A stretch of DNA of 64,000 nt from Dipteris shenzhenensis. Taxonomy: Eukaryota > Polypodiophyta > Polypodiopsida > Gleicheniales. The stretch lies in NCBI GenBank assembly GCA_047967505.1, contig CM106540.1. The stretch is one strand, 5' to 3'. Every line of letters starts with the position of its first letter. Position 1 is the stretch's first letter. Made by a program: the position numbers and the translations under genes. The notes below the pieces were generated by a model. That model was not told where the DNA came from. It made no database searches and saw only the letters and a program-made list of their open reading frames with translations. Of the stretch, positions 57,101-64,000 are shown piece by piece.

Positions 57101-58189
57101 TTGCATCATTGCCAACTGCTACTAGGATGTCATTCTCTACCGGATGTAGAGAGGTATACCAATCCTTCCGACTGGTCATGTGGCGCGATGCACCACTGTC
57201 AATAATCCAAGGTTCATTTGCAAGTACATGAACTGTCTCCGTGCAAATCTCCTCAATTGCTACAAATAGCTCTACTGGTAGTGCATGCATGCTGTTGCTG
57301 GACTCTTTCTTTACTCCGTTCTTCTCATCTGCAATCTTCTTCTGGCATTGATTCTGCTTGTGCCCTGCCTTGTTGCAATAGAAGCACTTGACCTTCTTCT
57401 TTCTCTTTTTATCATCAGAAGAAGATGGGTTACCAGAGTCCTTACCCTTACCTTTCTTTGATCCAGCTGAGAAAGCCGAGTCTTCTCTAGTCCTCATCTT
57501 TTAACGCATCTCCTCCTCTAGAAGCATTGCACTGAAATCCTCAAAGTTGAGGGGCGGATTTCTATTCTACGTATTCAGCATCGTAACAAGACCGTTGTAC
57601 TTTGGTGGGAGAATCCATATGCACCTTCGTGCTAGATTCTCGCTGGTGATGGTGATGCGAATTGTAGTCATCTGATCATGCAGATTCTTCACCCTGGTGA
57701 TGAACTTCTCTGCCGTTTCAGACTGAGACAGTTTCTCGTTCATGAGTTGTCTCTAGATTCTGAATCCGCGTCTGATTCGTGATCTTGTACTGATTTTTCA
57801 AGACCATCCATGCCTCCTCTGCTATGGTGACATGTTGAATTAATGCCATGACAGAATCACTTATAGACAATAGAACATAGCGCATCTGCATTTCTTCTTG
57901 TCCATGCGAGAATCTGATCCGTAGTTAGTACTATCTATTGTCTTGCATTAGTTGGATTCGGTCTCGCAACCGGCTTCACATCCATCCCAGTAGCAGTATC
58001 CCAAAGCTCATATGCACTTAGGATGGTCTTCATTTTGAACTCCAGAGTGGATAGTTAGTGTCGTCCAACTTTCCACTTTCTTTGAACGGTGGGATTCGCA
58101 GTCTTGCGGGCTAGGCCATCTCTCACAATCTGCTCGCAAACAGAAATACACTACCAAATCTTCTTGTTAGAGCCCAATCTTTGACACCA
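54176..58189 (-). pseudogene. Copia copy B internal region (gag-PR-INT-RT-RH), broken
   Basis: Same order as copy A and generally better kept. Gag is broken (57500-58060); knuckle CFYCNKAGHKQNQC (57386-57345); protease DSGAS (about 57200-57186); GAG-pre-integrase LWHERFGHLNLSSLK; integrase with HTDLC and RSDRGGEF; QQNGVAERK after the catalytic region; RT with NIWDLMDRPPKRKVIGTKWV and YVDD at 55141-55130; RNase H ending near 54206. The PBS position (58189-58178) is mutated (TGGTGTCAAAGA). Stops and indels throughout. Belongs to family 1. Confidence 0.95.
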
Positions 58190-58905
58190 TGTAAGAAAAC
58201 AATACAACGTCTGTGCTCAACAGATAACATGATCTCGTATGCAAGAGAGAAAAGTAGATAGTATGGAGAATCAAAAATTTGATTACTGTAAAACTGATAC
58301 AATAGATGGTGCTGCCTCCTAGCTGTGCGCTCCTATGTGAGAAGCTTCGATGGCATACTTGAAAAAATAAAGGTCGGAGGCTGGATGCTAAGGAATCAGG
58401 GTTGCTGTAGCCAGTGATGAAAATGGGCTTCATGGGCTTGCTCTTATACACCAGTTGTAGTCAGTTAGACCCAATTGGGAGATCAACCTAGTCGGCCCAA
58501 AATGGCTGACTAGAGGTCGGAGGCCACTGACCACACGTTAAAACCATGGCGCAGAATAGAGCAACTAACCTATGATCTCCGTTCAACCCAGAGCCACATC
58601 CGGGATCATCTAGGGCTCCAAATGAGCCCCACAACCTGAGAGTAGCCTGCCCTGGGAAATGATCCATCTACCCTCAGTGTAGTCAGTCATGCCTTCCCGC
58701 ACTTGCATGTAGCCTAGTTGGCAGTGTGCCAACTCTATCTGAAGCCGTCCAGCCAGTAGGCCACACATGGCCCCCATCTGGTGTCCAAACCAAGACCTAC
58801 TGAATAACCGAGCTACTCAAATGCCTTTTCCTCATATGGGGGCTTACAAGTAGAGTTAGCTTGTTCCCACGTAGTTACATGAGAGTGGAGCATCGATATC
58901 TAACA
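58190..58905 (-). repeat. Copia family-1 LTR, third copy (716 bp)
   Basis: 5' LTR of copy B, ending at CTAACA. The TATA region is shortened compared with the other copies (CTCTTATACACC). Confidence 0.95.
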
Positions 58906-58910
58906 CTTCT
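58906..58910. other. Right target-site duplication of the Copia array (CTTCT)
   Basis: Identical to 48219-48223. Confidence 0.85.
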
Positions 58911-59575
58911 TTGAAATAACTATCACTTGGTATTGATGAGAATCCTCCACCTACAAGAATGTGCATCGTTTTGTTGTGGTACCAATAAATCATGTAGAAG
59001 GTATTTAGCTTAAACTTTAATGTTAATATAAAAGTGTTCATAGGACAAAATATTTCCAGTCTTACATCCATGTGCATTTGTTCAATTGCACCCTCCTTAT
59101 TGATATTTTGTGGGCGATGATCCAACGCAATGGCTAGCCTATTTGTAGCATTGCGAACCCCATAAATTAGTGTTAGCAACTTTTTACAAACAAAGTACTC
59201 TGTGTATAAAAAATAAAATACTTCTTTTAGGAAAATATAGAGCCACTTATAGGATGAGCTCTCTATGAGTATATTTAATAGAGTTGAAACATAAGAACCC
59301 TTTGGTTGGTAGATGAAGTGTTAGTACACTCCAATGGTCACTACATTTGACAATCATTACATAAGTTAGCATTTGGAGATTTAATAGAAATCTGTATCTC
59401 TTTATGTAGACAACTGAATAACTACTTACTTTGAATGGTAGGGGATCAAACTAATTTGAAATCACAAAAAGTGAACCATTTGGCAATCCCTCCCTTCCTC
59501 CCTCCCCCCTCCTCTCTCTCTCTCTCTCTCTCTTTGACAATGCCCCTGTTTTTATGCTAACCTCTCTTGTCATTA

Positions 59576-59616
<41 letters not shown>

Positions 59617-59629
59617 GGGATAAGTATGG
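58911..59629. other. Noncoding stretch with two (CT)n tracts
   Basis: Tracts at 59512-59534 and 59579-59613. No gene. Confidence 0.5.
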
Positions 59630-59958
59630 TCAAGGGCTTGCTCTAAGGTGCATGTGTGCATCTAGGAGAGTCACATGTGTGTATGTGTTGTAGAAGCACA
59701 TCTAGTGCTATGAGGTGTCTAGTGTGTGACCTAAGTGATGATGTAAGCACAAAGGCTCCCACATGGGAGGTTCCTTTGATTTAGGCCAGTCCCACTGATG
59801 TAGGGGCTGATTGCCACTGATATAGGGGAGATGCCTACACCATCCTCTCATTCTATAAAATGGAGGACATTCCTTCATTCTAATACATGGATTTTGCCTC
59901 ACTTGAGCTCTCTCTCTTTGTGCAATGATGCATCTCTTCTACCCCACACTCTTCTACA
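59630..59958 (+). repeat. Probable LTR end of a different retroelement
   Basis: Has a TATAAAA box (59854-59860) and ends TTCTACA, followed after two bases by TGGTATCAGAGT (59961-59972), a primer-binding site. The left end is uncertain. The family-1 Copia LTR starts 39 bp further on, so this element was interrupted by it. Confidence 0.55.
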
Positions 59959-60010
59959 TTTGGTATCAGAGTTGGTAGGCTTTGGAGAACTCATTTTGGT
60001 AGTGCGACAC

Positions 60011-60696
60011 TGTTAGATATCAATGCTCCACTCTCATGTAACTATGCAAAAACCAGCTGATTCTACCTGTAAGCCCCCCATATGAAGAGAAGGCATTTGA
60101 GTAGCTCGATTATCTGGTAGGTCTTGGTTTGGACACCAGATGGGGGCCATGTGTGGCCTGATGGCTAGATGGCTTCAGATAGAGTGGGCACACCACCAAC
60201 TAGGCTACATGCAAGTGCAGGAAGGCATCCCATGACTGACCGCACTGAGGGTAGACAGAGCATTTCTCAGGGTAGCCCACTCTCAGGTTGCGGGGCCCGT
60301 TTGGTGCCCAGATGATCCCGGATGGCTATAGGCTCTAATCTAGGCCATGGTTCTATCGTGTGGTCAATGGCCTGTCCGAGCCAGTTTGGGTGGATTGGGT
60401 CAGTCTCCCAATTGAGCCTAACCGACTACGAGTGGTGGCTATATAAGAGCAAGCCCGTGAAGCCCATTTTATCACTAGCTACAGTAACCCTGATTTCTTA
60501 GCATCCAGACTCCATCCTCTACTATTTCCAGCATGCCATCGAAGCTTCTCTCACAGGAGCACATGGCTGGGAGGTAGCGCCATCTATTGTATCAGTTCTA
60601 CAGTAATCAAATTTTTGATTCTCCATACTATTTGCTTTTCTCTCTTGCGTACGAGATCCTGTTATATGTTGAGCACAGACGTATTGTTTTCTTACA
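60011..60696 (+). repeat. Copia family-1 5' LTR on + strand (686 bp)
   Basis: Reverse complement of the LTRs in the array: TGTTAGATATCAATGCTCCA to TTTTCTTACA. TATATAA near 60440. Left flank GACAC is the expected target duplication; its partner lies outside the window. Confidence 0.95.
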
Positions 60697-60708
60697 TGGT
60701 ATCAGATC
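60697..60708 (+). other. Primer-binding site, + strand Copia
   Basis: TGGTATCAGATC follows the LTR directly. Confidence 0.85.
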
Positions 60709-60766
60709 ATGGACTCTAGCAAGAAGATTTGGTAGCGTGTTTCTGTTTGTGAGCAGATTGTGAGAG

Positions 60767-61801
60767 ATGGCCCAACCCGCAAGACTGCGAATCTCACCGT
60801 TCGGCGAAAGCGAAAAGTTGGATGGCACTAACTATCCACTCTAGAAGTTCAAGATGAAGACCATCCTAAGTGCATACGAGCTTTGGGATACTACTACTGG
60901 GGTGGACGTGAAGCGGGTTGCGAGACCAAATCCAGCTAATCCAGAACAATAGATAGTACCAACTGTGGATGAGATTCTTGCGTGGACAAGAAGAAATGCA
61001 GATCCACTGTGTTCTATTGTCTGTAGTGTAAGTGATTCCGTCGTGGCATTAATTCAACATGTCACCGTAGTGGAGGAGGCATGGACGGTCTTGAAAAATC
61101 AGTACAAGGTCACCAGGGTGAAGAATTTGTGCGATGAGCTGACTGCGATTGGCATCACCATCACCAGCGAGAATCTAGCACAAAGGTGCATACCGATTCT
61201 CCCACCAAAAAATGATGGTCTTGTTACGGCGCTGAGTACATAGAAAAGAAATCTGCCCCTCAACTTTGAGGATTTCAGCGCGATTCTTTTGGAGGAGGAG
61301 ATGCGTCAAAAGATGAGGACTGGAGAAGATTCAGCTTTCTATGTTGGATCAAAGAAAGGTAAGGGTAAGGACTCTGGTAACCCATCTTCTTCTGATGATA
61401 AAAAGAGAAAGAAGAAGATCAAGTGCTTCTATTGCAACAAGGCAGGCCATAAGCAGAATGAGTGCCAAAATAAGATTGCAGATGAGAAGAACAGAGTAAA
61501 GAAATAGTCCAGCAACAACACATAGGCAATACCAGTAGAGCTATTCATAGCAATTGAGGAGTTTTGCACAAAGGTAGTTCATGTACCTGTGGATGAACCT
61601 TGGATTATTGACAGTGGTGCATTGCACCACATGACCAATCGAAAGGATTGGTATACCTCTCTATAGCCAATAGGGAATGACATCCTGGTAGTGGTCGACA
61701 ATGATGCAAAATGTCAGCAAAAGGAAAAGGTACGATTGCTCTCAAGTCAGATGGAGTTGTAAAACAGTTGTCTGATGTTCTTTATGTGCCAGATATCAAG
61801 A
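60767..61801 (+). pseudogene. Copia family-1 gag and protease start, truncated
   Basis: Starts at ATG 60767 (MAQPARLRISPFGESEKLD). A TAG at 60842-60844 replaces Trp in PLWKF. It continues with the gag core (TILSAYELWDTTTGVDVKR; HVTVVEEAWTVLKNQYKV) with an internal deletion, knuckle CFYCNKAGHKQNEC (about 61426-61467) and the protease region (WIIDSGA). It stops at about 61801 in the word for VPDIKR, where sequence of another Copia family begins. Confidence 0.9.
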
Positions 61802-63115
61802 AACCCCCACAACCTCCCACTTAAAGGACAATGTGCCTTTAAGGGAGAACAACCAGTGAGCATACTATCCAATGCCCATCAATACACGACAATACTCAAA
61901 CCGCTGACTAGGTAGACTCTTCATCAGCATATCTATAGGGTTATCATCTGTATGAACCTTGACAAGCTCTATGCGCTTGTCCTCAAGTACCTCCCTGATG
62001 AAATGGTACCTGACCTCAATGTGTTTGGTCTTTGCATGAAAGACCGGATTTCGTGCTAGCTGAATAGCACTCATGGAATCACTATGCAATGTCGGTACAC
62101 CTGTATGAATCCCCAAATCTCCCACTAGCCGATCAAGCCATATAGCCTCCTTGCAACCCTCTGTGGCTGCAACATACTCAGCCTCTGTGGTAGACAAAGC
62201 AACACACTTCTGTGCATGAGACATCCACAACACTGCACCACCTGCAAAGGTGAACACATAACTAGAAGTGGATCTCCTACTATCCACATGCCCTGCATAG
62301 TCTGAATCTATGTACCCAAGTACACGCATGTCTCCTCTACCAAAGCAGATGCACATCTCCTTGGTACCCTTCATGTACCTCATGATGCACTTAATTGCCT
62401 CCCAATGCCTCTTTCCTAGATTAGCCATATACCGGCTAACAACTCCCACTGCAAATGCAATGTCTGGTCTAGTAGCTATCATAGCATACATAAGACTCCC
62501 AACCGCTGATGCATAAGGAACCTTGGCCATCATGGCCCTTTCCTCATCTGATTTGGGACTATCTCTATGACTCAGTTTCACATATGGAGGCAATGGAGTA
62601 CTCACTGCCTTCCCCCCCTCCATATTGAAACACTGCAATACTTTTGTAACATACTCCTTTTGTGAAAGCCAAAGGAGTTTCCTACTCCGATCACGTGTGA
62701 TGTGCATACCAAGAATATGACCTGCAAGTCCCAAATCCTTCATATCAAAGGCCTCATGCAACTTGGCCTTTAATGCATCTAGCTCATAAGTATTCTTGCT
62801 AGCCAATAGCATATCATCCACATATAGTGCCACGATTATTAGGCTATTATCCTTAGCCCTTTTAGTGTAGAGGCAGTGATCAATTTCACTCCTTCTAAAA
62901 CCCTGGGATTGAATGAAAGCATCAAACTTCTGATACCATTCTCTAGGCACTTGCTTAAGACCATAGAGACTCTTCTTCAGCTTGCAAACTAAATGCTCTT
63001 TACCCTTTTCTTCAAAGCCTTCCAGCTGCACCATGTAAATTTCCTCATGCAAATCCCCATGCAAGAAATCTATCTTGACATCCATTTGCATAAGCTCCAT
63101 ATCCTCTGTGTTGAG
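61801..63115 (-). pseudogene. Copia family-2 RT and RNase H, truncated but open
   Basis: A 411-codon open frame (63100-61865) without the RT N-terminus: MELMQMDVKIDFLHGDLHEE, SLYGLKQVPREWYQ, ALYVDDMLLA (YVDD at residues 93-96), then RNase H (DSDYAGHVDSRRSTSSYVFT, LSTTEAEYVA) and the C-terminal FHAKTKHIEVRYHFIREVLE. After the stop comes a polypurine-like GTGGGAGGTTGTGGGGG (- strand, about 61805-61825), but the 3' LTR is missing. No internal stop, so this fragment is younger than the family-1 copies or was under constraint until recently. The sequence differs clearly from family 1. Confidence 0.9.
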
Positions 63116-63173
63116 ATATCGAGCTCCACTCGCAATATGCCAGGGTGACCGTTGTGCATTTATGTCACCGACT

Positions 63174-63460
63174 TGTTAGCTACAGATGCAGTTGGTACAC
63201 CACCCACGAATAATAGCTGGATGACAGCTATCCTTATCTACACTAGTTCGTGGCTCAGTTAGTATGCCACCTTAGTTAGTTGAGTTTGGTTTGAGACCCA
63301 CATATAGGGTTCTTCTATTTCTTTGTACTTGAGTTCTTTTGGCTTTCACAACCAAGAAGAGGAAAACTATTTTCAGCCTCCACTTTTGTGTGTATTCCCC
63401 CATTGTGTATGTGAGAAAGCTGCAAGTGAGACTCCTTCCCTCTCTCCCACTATCTTCACA
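63174..63460 (+). repeat. LTR of a third LTR element (287 bp)
   Basis: TGTTAGCTACAG to TATCTTCACA, followed directly by PBS TGGTATCAGAGC (63461-63472). It reads opposite to the family-2 fragment beside it, so the two are probably not one element. Confidence 0.7.
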
Positions 63461-63472
63461 TGGTATCAGAGC
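63461..63472 (+). other. Primer-binding site of the 63174-63460 LTR
   Basis: TGGTATCAGAGC, matching initiator methionine tRNA. Confidence 0.85.
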
Positions 63473-63654
63473 CTTGTTCGTGGTAAGGAGCTCAAAAAAG
63501 CAAACCAAGTTCGCGGTGTCCTGGTAAGAGGACGAGTGTTGCTTTCCTTTTTTGAGATTGGGAGCAAATCTCTGCAGGTAGCACAGCCGGAAGTGCAAGA
63601 GTGCACTGTCTCAGATTGAGACACCCTTTGCGTTGTGGTGAGAGGCCATTATAT
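63473..63654 (+). other. Leader of the third LTR element
   Basis: Short sequence after the PBS with no coding sense. CTGTCTCAGATTG occurs twice (about 63607 and 63657), the second being the start of the RNase H segment, so the junction may lie in this word. Confidence 0.4.
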
Positions 63655-64000
63655 ACTGTCTCAGATTGGGCAAGAGACGTGGACAGTAGGAGATCAGTGA
63701 TAGGGTATTGTTTCTCACTTGGATCTGGAGTTGTGTCATGGGTCAGCAAGAAGCAACCCACAGTTGCTCTTTCTTCTACCAAGGCTGAGTATAAATCTGC
63801 ATGCTTTGCTTCTTGTGAGGCAGTGTGGTTGAGGAGGATTTTAGGGGACATGGGTGCAGTGCAGAACAAGCCTACACAGTTATCATGTGACAATCAGAGT
63901 TGCATGGCAATTGCAAAGAACCCGATGTTCCACGCTCACACAAAACACATTGAGATTCAATATCACTTTGTACACGAGCTAATCATGGATGGAGAGGTCG
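63655..64000 (+). pseudogene. Copia family-1 RNase H, cut by window end
   Basis: Reads SDWARDVDSRRSVIGYCFSL, VSWVSKKQPTVALSSTKAEY, AVWLRRILGDMGAVQNKP and NPMFHAHTKHIEIQYHFV, the family-1 RNase H seen in copies A and B. It is probably the 3' part of the element whose LTR starts at 60011, with the pol middle lost or replaced by 61801-63654. It continues beyond the window. Confidence 0.9.

Noticed and set aside
1-64000. Prokaryote-style operons, riboswitches, tRNA or rRNA genes
   Set aside because: None seen. The TGGTATCAGAGC strings are retroelement primer-binding sites, not tRNA genes.

Overview
Nuclear plant DNA, about 64 kb, repeat-dominated and gene-poor. The evidence is canonical GT-AG introns, Copia and Gypsy LTR elements with initiator-methionine tRNA primer sites, L1-like LINE remnants, a CACTA (En/Spm) transposon, and one intact gene of a type I associate with the plant DUF1645 family. 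The old nested insertions suggest a large, repeat-rich genome (gymnosperm-like, perhaps); the species cannot be told from the sequence. Apart from the DUF1645-like gene, nearly every coding signal is a transposable-element relic.

Layout. 0-5.6 kb: a decayed gag fragment, an unknown duplicated coding relic and AT-rich sequence. 5.65-7.23 kb: LINE reverse-transcriptase relic (+). 9.48-11.02 kb: DUF1645-like gene (-), with short tandem repeats in both flanks. 12-17 kb: two more LINE 3' ends, one on each strand. 17.4-19.7 kb: a duplicated segment merging into a fold-back structure. 20.85-26.7 kb: a LINE split by a 4.2-kb terminal-inverted-repeat (TIR) element (21387-25588) with a 4-bp ATTA target duplication and an unrecognised protein relic. 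26.7-33.5 kb: a Gypsy relic (-) between two LTR-like direct repeats. 33.718-44.798 kb: a complete 11,081-bp CACTA element with AAA target duplication, inserted into the right-hand repeat. 46.3 kb: a second gag relic of the same Gypsy family (+). 47.6-48.1 kb: an unknown relic with decapeptide repeats. 48.224-58.905 kb: a Copia tandem array, LTR-internal-LTR-internal-LTR, flanked by one CTTCT target duplication. 59.6-64 kb: pieces of at least three LTR elements, including a member of the same Copia family on the + strand that continues past the window.

How the parts work. The CACTA element has two divergent genes: a TNP2-like transposase (-, eight inferred exons, one nonsense codon, one frameshift) and a second, Transposase_24-like gene (+). 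Between and outside them lie three clusters of an 18-bp palindrome, CGTCGCTATATAGCGACG or close variants: one at each end and one at the central divergent promoter. The inferred leader intron of the second gene holds about 2 kb of ~215-bp satellite and a 712-bp palindrome. The least explained object is the 4.2-kb TIR element: its boundaries are well supported, but its TIR, 4-bp target duplication and protein match no plant transposon superfamily I can name with confidence.
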